NCBI RefSeq assembly: GCF_000971175.1 | Contig: NZ_BBLY01000001.1 | Location: forward strand, 235,709 to 299,708 | Source of the DNA: Demequina pelophila | Lineage (GTDB): Bacteria > Actinomycetota > Actinomycetes > Actinomycetales > Demequinaceae | DNA: 64,000 nt | Reading direction: 5' to 3' | Shown here: piece by piece, positions 18,334 to 27,209 of the stretch | Layout: every line of letters begins with the position of its first letter | Numbering within the stretch: the first letter of the stretch is position 1 | Made by a program: the position numbers and the translations under genes | The notes under the pieces: generated by a model | Database searches by the model: none | What the model was told of the DNA's origin: nothing | The model's input: the letters and a program-made list of their open reading frames with translations, nothing else

Positions 18334-20343
18334 TCAGCCGCGCCGGTCGAGCGCGACCACATCGCCGGAGTCGAGGGAGAGGACGGGGCCCAGGTCCGCG
18401 CCGGTGAGCAGGTCGCGGCCGCCCTGGTCGAGCGTCACCGTGGCGGGTGCGCCGTGGTTGAGCAGGAACAGCACGTCGCCGCGGCGCACGGCCTCGACGC
18501 CCGCGGGCAGGTCGGCCACCGGGCCGGTCACGTCCGCGGCCGCGAGGGCCTCGGCGAGCACGGTGTCCAGGGCGGCGTCGTCCACGACGGCGCCCAGGTA
18601 CCAGGCGGTTCCCTCGCCCTCGGCCCGGCGCGTGAGCGCCGGCATGCCGGTCAGGTCGCCGGAGGAGAAGCGGGCGAGCACGGTCGCATCGTCCGCGCGG
18701 AGGCGCTCGGCCAGGACCGATGCGGTGATGGGGGAGGCGGGTGCCCCCGCCCAGTCGGCGGTCGCCTGGAGGGTCACGCCCTCGTCGGGCACGCCGCCCC
18801 ACTCCTCGCCGGAGACGCCCAGCAGATCCGTGAGCACGACGGGGGAGCGGCCCTGGTGGATGTGTCCGCGCGAGTCGGCCACGCCCGAGTACGGGCCCAC
18901 CACCAGGCTGGCGCCGCGGCGGACCGCGGCCGTGATCTCCGCGGCGGCGTCGCTCTCGAGGATGTAGGAGTGCGGCACGAGCACGGCGTCGTAGCCCTCG
19001 AGCGAGGCGCCCGGGCGCACCACGTCCGCGGGGATGCCGCGGCTCCACAGCGACCGGTACCAGCGGTTGAGCTGCTCGAGCGTGGCCATGCGCGCGGTGG
19101 GGCGGCCCGGCTCCTCCGCGGCCCACCACGACGGCCAGTCGAACAGCACGGCGACGCGGGCGTCGATGCGTGAGCCCACGACCGGCGCGAGGGCCTTCAT
19201 GTCCGCGCCCAGGCGGCACACGGTGCGGAACACCTCGGTGTCCTCGCCGGCGTGCGGCAGGAGTGCGGAGTGGTGGCGCTCGGCGCCGAACGGCGACTGG
19301 CGCCACTGGAAGAAGCAGATGCCGTCCGCGCCGCGCGCGACCGCCTGGATCGAGTCGAGCCGGCCGCGGGCGGGGCCCTTGGGCAGGTTGTGCTCGCGCC
19401 ACGAGGTCGAGGAGATGGCCTGCTCCATGAGCATCCACGGGCGGCCGCCGCCCAGCGAGCGCATGAGGTCCTGGACCAGCGCCGTGTCCGCGGGGGAGTT
19501 CGCGTCGCTGTGGTCCGGGTACTGGTCGTCGGCGACGACGTCGACGTGGTCCGCCCACGTCCAGTAGTCCACGTGCGGGAAGAAGCCCATGAAGTTGGTG
19601 GTGATGGGCTGGGTCGCGCCGACGGCCCGGATGGCCTCGCGCTGCTCGTCGTAGCACGCGAGCATCTGGTCCGAGCTGTAGCGGCGGAAGTCGAGGTTCT
19701 GCGTGGGGTTGACCAGGTAGGGCATCGCGCGCGGCGGGAGCACCTCCTCGAAGGAGCGGTAGCCCTGCGACCACACGGCGGTGCCCCACGCGGCGTTGAG
19801 CGCCTCGATGGTGCCGTAGCGGCGCGTGAGCCACGCACGGAACTCGCGAGCGGCCTCGTCGCCGTAGTCGAGCTGGCCGTACTCGTTGCCCACGTGCCAC
19901 ATCACCACGGCCGGGTGGTCGACGTAGCGCTCCGCGAGGTCGCGGGCGATCGCGAGCGAGCGCTCGCGGTACACGCGGGAGGCGGGCGTGAACTGGTTGC
20001 GCGACCCGGCGACCAGGCGCACGCCGTTCTGGTCGACCGGCAGGATCTCGGGGTGCTCGATGCCCAGCCACGGCGGCGGCGAGGCGCACGGCGTGGCGAG
20101 GTCGACGTCGATCCCGTTGGCGTGGAGCAGATCGAGGATCTCGTCGAGCCAGGCGAAGTTGCGCTCGCCGGGGGAGGGCTCGAGGGTCGCCCAGGAGAAC
20201 ACGCCGACGGTGACCAGGTTGACCCCGGCCTCGACCATCAGGCGGACGTCCTCGTCCCAGGTCTCGCGGGGCCACTGCTCGGGGTTGTAGTCGCCGCCGA
20301 AGATGACGCGCGGCGCGGTGTTCTCGTGGGGGGAGGGAGGCAT
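18334..20343 (-). CDS. GH42 beta-galactosidase
   Basis: A 669-residue GH42 enzyme. The TIM barrel starts [20 protein letters not shown] and contains acid/base Glu154 (WHVGNEYG) and nucleophile Glu307 ([17 protein letters not shown]). A flavodoxin-like trimerisation domain (about 385-590) and a small beta domain complete it. GH42 proteins cleave terminal beta-galactose, some also alpha-L-arabinopyranose. No signal peptide. AAGGAA precedes the ATG. Operator O1 lies 26 bases upstream. With the GH95 and GH31 enzymes nearby, removal of xyloglucan side-chain galactose is the likely role. Confidence 0.92.
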   Translation of the reverse strand: MPPSPHENTAPRVIFGGDYNPEQWPRETWDEDVRLMVEAGVNLVTVGVFSWATLEPSPGERNFAWLDEILDLLHANGIDVDLATPCASPPPWLGIEHPEILPVDQNGVRLVAGSRNQFTPASRVYRERSLAIARDLAERYVDHPAVVMWHVGNEYGQLDYGDEAAREFRAWLTRRYGTIEALNAAWGTAVWSQGYRSFEEVLPPRAMPYLVNPTQNLDFRRYSSDQMLACYDEQREAIRAVGATQPITTNFMGFFPHVDYWTWADHVDVVADDQYPDHSDANSPADTALVQDLMRSLGGGRPWMLMEQAISSTSWREHNLPKGPARGRLDSIQAVARGADGICFFQWRQSPFGAERHHSALLPHAGEDTEVFRTVCRLGADMKALAPVVGSRIDARVAVLFDWPSWWAAEEPGRPTARMATLEQLNRWYRSLWSRGIPADVVRPGASLEGYDAVLVPHSYILESDAAAEITAAVRRGASLVVGPYSGVADSRGHIHQGRSPVVLTDLLGVSGEEWGGVPDEGVTLQATADWAGAPASPITASVLAERLRADDATVLARFSSGDLTGMPALTRRAEGEGTAWYLGAVVDDAALDTVLAEALAAADVTGPVADLPAGVEAVRRGDVLFLLNHGAPATVTLDQGGRDLLTGADLGPVLSLDSGDVVALDRRG

Positions 20344-20368
20344 CCTTGGTTCCTTCTTGTCGCAATCG

Positions 20369-20382
20369 TCGAAGCGCTTCAA
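20369..20382. promoter_or_regulatory. LacI-family operator O1 between GH42 and GH95
   Basis: TCGAAGCGCTTCAA, one base pair short of the 14-bp palindrome at O2. It lies in the divergent promoter region, 25 bases before the GH95 start and 26 bases before the GH42 start, so one bound repressor could block both. Confidence 0.8.
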
Positions 20383-20393
20383 CAAATCGAGCC

Positions 20394-20399
20394 TATACT
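20394..20399 (+). promoter_or_regulatory. -10 box of the GH95 gene (leaderless)
   Basis: TATACT ends 7 bases before the GTG start, so transcription should begin at or next to the start codon. The overlapping minus-strand string TAGTAT (20395-20400) could be a -10 for GH42 in the other direction. Confidence 0.6.
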
Positions 20400-20406
20400 A
20401 ACCGCC

Positions 20407-22776
20407 GTGACTGATCAGCACCGGCGCGACGACGCGCTCCATGTCCTCCGCTACTCCCGGCCCGCGAACACCTGGCTCGAGGCGCTGCCCATCGGCAACG
20501 GGCATCGCGGCGCCATGTGCGAGGGCGGGGCCGGCCTCGAGCGGCTCTGGCTCAACGACGTCACCGCCTGGTCCGGGCCGGTGCCGGAGGGCCTCCTGCC
20601 CGACGCCGCGTCGATGGGCGCCGAGCGCCTCGGCGAGATCCGTGAGGCGCTGGCCGGGGGCGACGCGGGCCGCGCCGAGAGCCTCCTCATGGCCCAGCAG
20701 ACCCCCTGGGTCCAGGCCTACCTGCCGCTCGGCCGGGTGGACATCGAGGTGGTCGGCGCCGTCGGCGAGCCCGCCGCCTACTCCCGCAGCCTCGACCTGC
20801 GCACCGCCGTGGCCGAGCACCGCTACGAGCACGGCGCGGGCGAGGTGGCACACCGCTCGTGGGCGGACATGGAGACCGGCGCGATCATGCACCGCGTCAC
20901 CGCCGACCGCCCCGTGGCGCTGCGCGTGAGCATCGACAGCCCGCTGCGCCGCGCGGACGATGCGGCCGTGGACCACGATGCCTCCGACCTGGTCGCACGC
21001 CTCCTGCTCCCCGTCGACGTCGCCCCCGGGCACGAGGGCCCCGCGGAGCCGGTCCGCTACGACCCCGAGTCCGGACGACGCGGCACCGTCGCGGTCCGCG
21101 CCAGCGGCGACGCGACGGTCGAGGGCGACGTCCTGGTCTGCGCGCCCGCCACGGAGCACCTGATCGCCGTGGCGACCGCGACCTCGCCGTCGCTGCCGGG
21201 CGAACCTGCCGACGCCCGTGACGACCTCGCGCGCGCGACCGCGATCCTCGACCGTGCGGGGACCGCCAGCGCCCTGCGGGCCGCGGACGCCGATGCGCTG
21301 CTCGCCGGCCACGTCGCCGCCCACGCCGCGCAGTACGACCGCTGCGCTCTGGAGCTTCCCTCGGCCCCCGACGCACCGGACCTCGACAGCGACGCCCGCG
21401 TGGTTCGCGCTCAGGAGCGGCCCGACGAGGGCCTCGCCGCGCTCGCGTTCCACTACGGGCGCTACCTGCTCATCGCATCGTCTCAGCCCGGCGGGCTCCC
21501 GGCCAATCTCCAGGGCATGTGGAACGCCGAGCTGCCGGGCCCCTGGTCGAGCGCCTACACCACCAACATCAACCTGCAGATGGCGTACTGGCACGCGGAG
21601 ACCACCAACCTCCCCGAGTGCCACGTCCCGCTGCTCGACTTCGTCGCCCGCGTCGCGCGGACCACCGGCGAGGAGGCCGCGCGCGCCCTCTACGGCTGCG
21701 ACGGTTGGGTGCTGCACCACAACACCGACCCCTGGGGCCACGCCTCCGCCGTGGGCGCGGGCCACGGCGATCCCGCCTGGGCGTTCTGGCCCATGGGCGG
21801 GCTGTGGCTCGCGACGCACCTGTGGGAGCACTACCGCTTCGGCGGCGACCTCGACTTCCTGCGCGAGCGCGCCTGGCCGGTCCTCGAGTCCGCGGCGCGG
21901 TTCGCGTGCGACTGGGTGCAGACCGACGGCGAGCGCGCGTGGACCAGCCCGTCCGCGTCCCCCGAGAACCACTACGTCGACGCCGACGGCACACCGCGCG
22001 GCGTCGCCCAGACGTCGACCATGGACGTCGCCCTGGTCCGCGAGCTCGCCGCCGCGTGCGGCGAGGCCGCGCGCGTGCTCGGCCTCGACTCGGACGTCGT
22101 CTCCCGTGTCCAGGTCCTGGCGGACGCCCTGCCCGACCCGCGCATCGGCTCCCGGGGCGAACTCCTCGAGTGGGACCGCGAGCGCGAGGAGGCCGAGCCC
22201 CTCCACCGTCACCTGTCCCACCTGGTGGGGCTGTACCCGTTCGACCAGATCACGCCCGGGGCCACGCCCGACCTGGCCGGGGCCTGCGCGACGTCGATCC
22301 TGGGCCGCGGCCTCGAGAGCACCGGCTGGGCGCTCGCGTGGCGCCTGTCCATGTGGGCGCGCCTGGGCGAGCCCGCGCGCGTGCACGAGCACACCCGCCT
22401 CGCGCTCCGGCCCGCGGCCACCGGGGGAGCGGAGCACCGCGGCGGCGTGTACGCCAATCTGTTCAGCGCGCACCCGCCGTTCCAGATCGACGGCAACATG
22501 GGCCTCACCGCGGGCATCGCGGAGGCGCTGCTGCAGTCGCACGGCGGCGTGCTGCGCCTGCTCCCCGCGCTGCCGGAGCAGTGGCCCGACGGCGCCGTGC
22601 GCGGCCTGCGGGCCCGCGGCGGGGCGCTCGTCGACCTCGAGTGGCGCGGGGGCCGCCTGGTCACGGCGCGGCTGCGTGCGGCCGGCGCCCCGGTCGACGT
22701 CACGGTGGTCACCCCGGACGGCGCCGAGCGCCGCGTGCGTCTCGAGGCCGACGCGCCGGTGGTCATCGGCGCCTGA
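20407..22776 (+). CDS. GH95 alpha-L-fucosidase
   Basis: A 789-residue GH95 protein: N-terminal beta-sandwich ([20 protein letters not shown]), helical linker and an (alpha/alpha)6 barrel. Residues matching the catalytic set of the Bifidobacterium GH95 enzyme are in place: Asn387/Asn389 in [11 protein letters not shown], acid Glu520 in [10 protein letters not shown], and Asp695 in FQIDGNMG. The family inverts alpha-1,2-fucosyl (or alpha-L-galactosyl) linkages. No signal peptide, so it works on imported oligosaccharide. GTG start supported by the -10 at 20394. It is followed by the YesL-like gene. Confidence 0.92.
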   Translation: MTDQHRRDDALHVLRYSRPANTWLEALPIGNGHRGAMCEGGAGLERLWLNDVTAWSGPVPEGLLPDAASMGAERLGEIREALAGGDAGRAESLLMAQQTPWVQAYLPLGRVDIEVVGAVGEPAAYSRSLDLRTAVAEHRYEHGAGEVAHRSWADMETGAIMHRVTADRPVALRVSIDSPLRRADDAAVDHDASDLVARLLLPVDVAPGHEGPAEPVRYDPESGRRGTVAVRASGDATVEGDVLVCAPATEHLIAVATATSPSLPGEPADARDDLARATAILDRAGTASALRAADADALLAGHVAAHAAQYDRCALELPSAPDAPDLDSDARVVRAQERPDEGLAALAFHYGRYLLIASSQPGGLPANLQGMWNAELPGPWSSAYTTNINLQMAYWHAETTNLPECHVPLLDFVARVARTTGEEAARALYGCDGWVLHHNTDPWGHASAVGAGHGDPAWAFWPMGGLWLATHLWEHYRFGGDLDFLRERAWPVLESAARFACDWVQTDGERAWTSPSASPENHYVDADGTPRGVAQTSTMDVALVRELAAACGEAARVLGLDSDVVSRVQVLADALPDPRIGSRGELLEWDREREEAEPLHRHLSHLVGLYPFDQITPGATPDLAGACATSILGRGLESTGWALAWRLSMWARLGEPARVHEHTRLALRPAATGGAEHRGGVYANLFSAHPPFQIDGNMGLTAGIAEALLQSHGGVLRLLPALPEQWPDGAVRGLRARGGALVDLEWRGGRLVTARLRAAGAPVDVTVVTPDGAERRVRLEADAPVVIGA

Positions 22777-22936
22777 CCGCACCCCGCGTCGGGAGCGCCC
22801 GGGCCACCCCGAGAGCCCGCGCGACCGGGCGGGGCCGGTGGCGGGTCCCGGCCCGCGCACGTCACACTGGAGGGCGCGACCTCGCGACCCCGCCCACGTC
22901 CGCGCGCCCTCCGCGCGCCTCACCCTAGGAGACCCA

Positions 22937-23539
22937 TTGCGCATCGATCCGGACAGCCGCGGCGTGCAGGGGGTGACCGGCTTCCTGGAGTTCGTCGCGC
23001 TCAACGTGGTGTTCATCATCGCGTGCCTGCCGGTCGTGACCATCGGCGTCGCCACGAGCTCTCTGTTCGAGGTGACCATGCGCTACTCGGACGACGAGCG
23101 CGGCAAGCCGCTGCCGGACTTCTTCCGGGCGCTGCGCCGCAACTTCGCGCCGGCCACGCTCGTCTACCTCGCGTTCGCGATTCCCGGGGCCATGCTGGCG
23201 TTCTCCGGATTCTTCTGGCTGTCGCAGGGCAGCATCGTCTCGGGCATCGCGGGAGTCCTCGCGTTCGTCGCGGCGGCGTACTGCGTGGCCGCGTTCATCC
23301 TGGGCATGGGGCTGGTGGCCCGCTACCGCCAGACGGTCCGCCAGACGCTGCGCAACGCCCTGCTGCTGCCCGGCGCCGAGCCCGTGCGCACCTTCGCGCT
23401 CGTGCTCATCCCGGTGACGGCGGCCGCGCTCGTCGTCGTCTTCCGGCCGTTCTGGATCATCCTCATCACCGTGGGCTTCTCGACGGCCGCGTACGGCGCC
23501 GCCTTCCTGTTCCGGAGCATGTTCTCCCGCCAGGCCTGA
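22937..23539 (+). CDS. DUF624/YesL-family membrane protein
   Basis: A 200-residue protein with about five TM helices. The DUF624 hallmark is the N-terminal segment FLEFVALNVVFIIACLPVVT followed by GVATSSLFEVTMR. A TTG start at 22937 is chosen because AGGAGA lies 4 bases upstream and the family N-terminus begins just after it. YesL/YteU proteins co-occur with LplB/YteP-type ABC importers of plant oligosaccharides in Bacillus; their role is unknown. It is 160 bases after GH95 on the same strand. Confidence 0.82.
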   Translation: MRIDPDSRGVQGVTGFLEFVALNVVFIIACLPVVTIGVATSSLFEVTMRYSDDERGKPLPDFFRALRRNFAPATLVYLAFAIPGAMLAFSGFFWLSQGSIVSGIAGVLAFVAAAYCVAAFILGMGLVARYRQTVRQTLRNALLLPGAEPVRTFALVLIPVTAAALVVVFRPFWIILITVGFSTAAYGAAFLFRSMFSRQA

Positions 23540-23554
23540 CGGCCGCCCGGATGC

Positions 23555-23596
23555 GCCGAGGGGGCGGGAGGCCGCATGGCCTCCCGCCCCCTCGGC
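23555..23596. terminator. Bidirectional terminator between YesL-like and GH31 genes
   Basis: A perfect 19-bp stem with the loop GCAT (arms 23555-23573 and 23578-23596) lies between the convergent stops. It can serve both strands. Confidence 0.85.
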
Positions 23597-23605
23597 GGTC
23601 GTCGA

Positions 23606-25882
23606 TCAGCGGTGGACGCGCACGTCCACCTGGGCGTCCGCACCCTCGACCGTGGCCGATGCGGTGGTGCCCTCGCCGGTGACGCGCACCTGGACGCGGG
23701 CGCCGTCGGTGGTCACCAGGGCGATCGAGGCATCGATCGCGTCCTCCGTCGGGTAGACGTCGAGGACCAGGCCCTCGAGGTAGTCGTAGTCCGGACGGTC
23801 GGCCCGCGCGCCGCGCGGGATGACGGCGCCGGGACGCACGTAGAGGGGGAGCGAGTCGAAGCCGTGGTTCTCGCGCACCCAGCGGCCGCCCTCGACGCGC
23901 TCGCCCGTGAGGAGCGAGGTCCACGTGCCCGCGGGCAGGTAGAACTCCACGTCGCCGGTGGCGCTCATGACCGGGGCGACCAGCAGGTCGCGGCCCAGCA
24001 TGTACTGGCGGTCCAGGTAGGTGACGGCCGGGTCCTCCGGGAACTCGAAGAACATGGGACGCGCGATGGAGACGCCCGTCTCGTGCGCGTCCGCGCCCGC
24101 GGCGAGCAGGTACGGCATGAGCGTGTTCTTGAGCTCGGCGAAGCGGCGGGTGATCGCGACCGCCTCGTCGTCGAATGCCCACGGCACGCGGTAGCTCTCC
24201 GAGCCGTGCAGGCGCGAGTGCGAGGACAGCAGGCCGAAGGCCACCCAGCGCTTGAACACGCCGGGGTCCGGGGTGCCCTCGAAGCCGCCGATGTCGTGGC
24301 TCCAGTAGCCGAAGCCGGACGAGGCGAGCGACAGGCCGCCGCGCAGCGTCTCCGCCATCGAGGCGTAGGTGGACGTGTTGTCGCCGCCCCAGTGGACCGG
24401 GAACTGCTGGCCGCCGGCGGTGGCGGAGCGGGCGAACAGGACGGCGTCGCCCTCGCCACGCTCGGCCTTGAGCACCTCGAACACGGCGTCGTTGTACAGC
24501 TGCGTGTAGAGGTTGTGCATCACGTGCGGGTCGGTGCCGTCGTGGTAGACCACGTCGGTGGGGATGCGCTCGCCGAAGTCGGTCTTGAGCGAGTCGATGC
24601 CCTGGCGCAGCAGGGTGCGCAGGTGCTCCTGGAACCAGGCGCGCGCCTCGGGGTTGGTGAAGTCCACCAGCGCCATGCCGGCGACCCAGAGGTCCCACTG
24701 CCACACCGAGCCGTCGGTGTTCTTGACGAAGTAGCCGCGCTCGAGGCCCTCGTCGAACAGCGGCGAGCGCTGCGCGATGTAGGGGTTGATCCACGCGCAG
24801 AGCTTGAGGTCCTTGTCGTGGAGGCGGGCGAGCATGCCCTCCGGGTCCGGGAACGTGCGCTCGTCCCAGGTGAGGTTGGTCCACTCGAACTCGCGCATCC
24901 AGAAGCAGTCGAAGTGGAACACCGACAGCGGGATGCCGCGCTCGCGCATGCCGTCGACGAAGCTCGAGACGGTGGCCTCGTCGTAGTCGGTGGTGAAGGA
25001 GGTCGACAGCCACAGGCCGTACGACCACGCCGGCACGGTCGCCGGACGGCCGGTGAGGCGGGTGTAGCGGTCGATGACGTCCTTGGGCGTGGGGCCCGCG
25101 AAGACGAAGTACTCGACCGACTGGCCGGGCACGGAGAACTGGACGCGCTCGACGGCCTCGGAGCCCACCTCGAAGGAGACGTGCTCGGGGTGGTTGACCA
25201 GCACGCCGTAGCCGCGGTTGGTCATGTAGAACGGGACGTTCTTGTAGGACTGCTCGCTCGAGGTGCCGCCGTCGGCGTTCCAGCTGTCGACGGTCTGGCC
25301 GTTCTTTACGAAGGGGCCGAAGCGCTCGCCCAGGCCGTACACGACCTCGCCGACGCCCAGGTCGAGCTGCTCGTGCGTGTACGCGCGGGCCGTCGCGCGG
25401 CCGTCAGCGGTGACGCCGGTCTCGCCTGCGGGCTCGGCCACGACGGCCGCGTCCGCGGCCAGGATCATGTGGCCGGGGCCCTTCTCGCCGGAGCCGGTCA
25501 GGCGGGTCTCGCCGTCGAAGAACTCGAGGCTCCAGGGCGCGCCGGCGCTGACGACCGCGCGCAGGCGGCCCGCGGTGACGGTGCCGGCCTCGTCCGTGAT
25601 CTCCACGCCGCCCTCGCAGGCGTCCTGCGCGAGGAGGGGGAAGCCGGGGGAGCGGTGCGCGCCACGGTGGTGGTCGATGCGCACGCGGATGACGCCGTCG
25701 GCGACGGGCGCGACCGTGACCTCGAGGGCCGGCAAGTTGAGGACGTTGCCGCGCTCACGGATCTCGCGGGTGGGGGCGAGGACCTCGAGGGCGCCGTCGC
25801 GCTCGGTGAGGCGATAGGCCTCGCGCGCGTACAGGGCGGTGACGCCGGGGCGCCGCTGCCAGAAACCGTCGGTGAACTTCAT
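23606..25882 (-). CDS. yicI: GH31 alpha-xylosidase (YicI type)
   Basis: A 758-residue GH31 enzyme. The N-terminal beta-sandwich is followed by the TIM barrel; nucleophile Asp435 sits in the motif KTDFGERIP that is characteristic of E. coli YicI, and acid/base Asp501 in HWGGDNTS. FHFDCFWMREFEW also matches the xylosidase subgroup rather than alpha-glucosidases. It releases xylose from the non-reducing end of xyloglucan oligosaccharides (isoprimeverose units). Cytoplasmic. It follows the LacI gene by 32 bases, so they form one operon under operator O2. Confidence 0.94.
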   Translation of the reverse strand: MKFTDGFWQRRPGVTALYAREAYRLTERDGALEVLAPTREIRERGNVLNLPALEVTVAPVADGVIRVRIDHHRGAHRSPGFPLLAQDACEGGVEITDEAGTVTAGRLRAVVSAGAPWSLEFFDGETRLTGSGEKGPGHMILAADAAVVAEPAGETGVTADGRATARAYTHEQLDLGVGEVVYGLGERFGPFVKNGQTVDSWNADGGTSSEQSYKNVPFYMTNRGYGVLVNHPEHVSFEVGSEAVERVQFSVPGQSVEYFVFAGPTPKDVIDRYTRLTGRPATVPAWSYGLWLSTSFTTDYDEATVSSFVDGMRERGIPLSVFHFDCFWMREFEWTNLTWDERTFPDPEGMLARLHDKDLKLCAWINPYIAQRSPLFDEGLERGYFVKNTDGSVWQWDLWVAGMALVDFTNPEARAWFQEHLRTLLRQGIDSLKTDFGERIPTDVVYHDGTDPHVMHNLYTQLYNDAVFEVLKAERGEGDAVLFARSATAGGQQFPVHWGGDNTSTYASMAETLRGGLSLASSGFGYWSHDIGGFEGTPDPGVFKRWVAFGLLSSHSRLHGSESYRVPWAFDDEAVAITRRFAELKNTLMPYLLAAGADAHETGVSIARPMFFEFPEDPAVTYLDRQYMLGRDLLVAPVMSATGDVEFYLPAGTWTSLLTGERVEGGRWVRENHGFDSLPLYVRPGAVIPRGARADRPDYDYLEGLVLDVYPTEDAIDASIALVTTDGARVQVRVTGEGTTASATVEGADAQVDVRVHR

Positions 25883-25914
25883 GGTGTCTTTGCTCCTACG
25901 TAGGGGGGGTCGGG

Positions 25915-26931
25915 TCAGGCGGGGCGCGGTGCCGCGGGGACGACGGAGCCGTGGCTGAGGTAGGTCGGGGGGATGAGCGTGACGCCCGGGGCCTCGAGGC
26001 CGTCCTCGACGATGCCGGCGAGGATCTCCACGGCCTTGCCGCACGAGGCGGCGGCGTCGAGCGGGATGGTGTCGAGCGTGATCGACAGCCGCGAGGTGGG
26101 GAACGCGACGCCGGCGGCCACGACGGCCACGTCGCCGGGCACGGTCATGCCGCGCGCGGCGAGCCCGTCGAGGGCGGACTGCGCCACCTCCTCGGTGGTG
26201 TTGAGGACGAGTCCGTCGAGGTCCGGCAGGACGGCGAGCAGGTCCTCGAGCGCGCGGTCCGCGGCGTGGAGGTCGGGGTAGGCGACCGCGGGGGACAGGC
26301 CCAGCTCGCGCGTGTGCGCGGCGAAGGCGTCGCGGAAGCGCAGCGGGAAGTTCGACTCGCGCAGGACGGCGGTGCGGGGGTGGGAGATGAGGCCGATGCG
26401 CCGGCGGCCGGCGGCGACGAGCGCGTCGACCGCCTCGCGGGCCGCGGCGGCGAAGTCGAGGTCGACGCACACGATGCCGTCGGTGCGGTCGGGGATGCCG
26501 ATGAACACCGCGGGGTGGTTGAGGGCCCGGGCGAGGTCGGCGCGCTCGTCGTGCGCCGCGACGTCGAGCACGACGATGCCGTCGGCGAGGGCGGTGGCGG
26601 CGCTGCGGCGCATGCCCTCGGAGGCGTCGTCGTCGACCAGGAGGAGCGTGTCGTAGCCGTGGGCGCGTGCGGCCTTGGTGACCTCCAGGGCGAAGACCAT
26701 GTGGGCGCTCTGGTCGGTGTCCGGGTGCAGCGGGGCGGTGACGGCCATGATCTGCGCGCGCTTGGCGGCGAGCATGCGCGCGGAGGCGTTCGGGAGGTAG
26801 CCGAGGCGCTCGACCGCGTCGAGCACGCGCTGGCGCGTGTCCTGGCGGATGGACCGCTTGCCCGAGAGCGCGTACGACACGGTGGATGCGCTGACGCCCG
26901 CCTCGCGGGCGACGTCCTCGATGGTGGGCAT
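25915..26931 (-). CDS. LacI-family transcriptional repressor of the glycan locus
   Basis: A 338-residue LacI regulator: HTH and hinge (TIEDVAREAGVSASTVSYAL ... RLGYLPNASARMLAAKR), then the periplasmic-binding-protein-like effector domain. The HTH-2 residues V-S-x-S/A-T-V-S and the LA hinge are intact, fitting a CG-centred palindrome such as GAAGCGCTTC. Its own promoter carries operator O2 at the expected +1 position, and three other copies serve the rest of the locus, so it is the probable local regulator. The effector is likely a xyloglucan-derived sugar (inference). Confidence 0.92.
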   Translation of the reverse strand: MPTIEDVAREAGVSASTVSYALSGKRSIRQDTRQRVLDAVERLGYLPNASARMLAAKRAQIMAVTAPLHPDTDQSAHMVFALEVTKAARAHGYDTLLLVDDDASEGMRRSAATALADGIVVLDVAAHDERADLARALNHPAVFIGIPDRTDGIVCVDLDFAAAAREAVDALVAAGRRRIGLISHPRTAVLRESNFPLRFRDAFAAHTRELGLSPAVAYPDLHAADRALEDLLAVLPDLDGLVLNTTEEVAQSALDGLAARGMTVPGDVAVVAAGVAFPTSRLSITLDTIPLDAAASCGKAVEILAGIVEDGLEAPGVTLIPPTYLSHGSVVPAAPRPA

Positions 26932-26960
26932 GATGACCTCGCTGTCGGATCATGGCGCTG

Positions 26961-27002
26961 TCGAAGCGCTTCGATAGTGTGTTACAGGTGACCTTATGTC
27001 AC
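26961..27002 (-). promoter_or_regulatory. Promoter and operator O2 of the lacI-GH31 operon
   Basis: On the minus strand GTGACA (26997-27002), 17 bases, then CACTAT (26974-26979). The perfect 14-bp palindrome TCGAAGCGCTTCGA (26961-26974) covers the start of transcription, a position for direct repression. Confidence 0.7.
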
Positions 27003-27149
27003 GCGGCGGCGGGCGGCAAGCCCGAGCCGTTCGCGTGTCGCGGGGGGAGTGCGGCGCGCGGTGCGGTGGGGCGGGGATGGGGGCGGGAGAGGCGCACCTG
27101 GTTCGAGGGCTACGCGGCGCCCGACGTCCTCCGCCCCCACGTGACGCGA

Positions 27150-27182
27150 GGCCCGCGCTCGATGGTCGATCGAGCACGGGCC
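27150..27182 (-). terminator. Terminator of the ABC importer operon
   Basis: A 14-bp stem with one C-A mismatch (27150-27163 with 27169-27182; outer arm GGCCCGCGCTCGAT) lies 27 bases after the lipoprotein stop. No T-tract. The rest of the 278-base gap up to lacI holds only the lacI promoter. Confidence 0.6.
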
Positions 27183-27209
27183 CCGCGGTCAGTGGCGCCT
27201 AGTCGAGGA

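Noticed and set aside
15623-20365. A 1580-codon minus-strand frame across GH3 and GH42
   Set aside because: It is an Arg/Pro/Gly-rich shadow frame typical of high-GC DNA. The GH3 and GH42 genes in their own frames show intact family motifs.
22777-22936. Riboswitch or small gene between GH95 and the YesL-like gene
   Set aside because: No recognisable aptamer, terminator or start; only GC-rich sequence with the AGGAGA site at its end.
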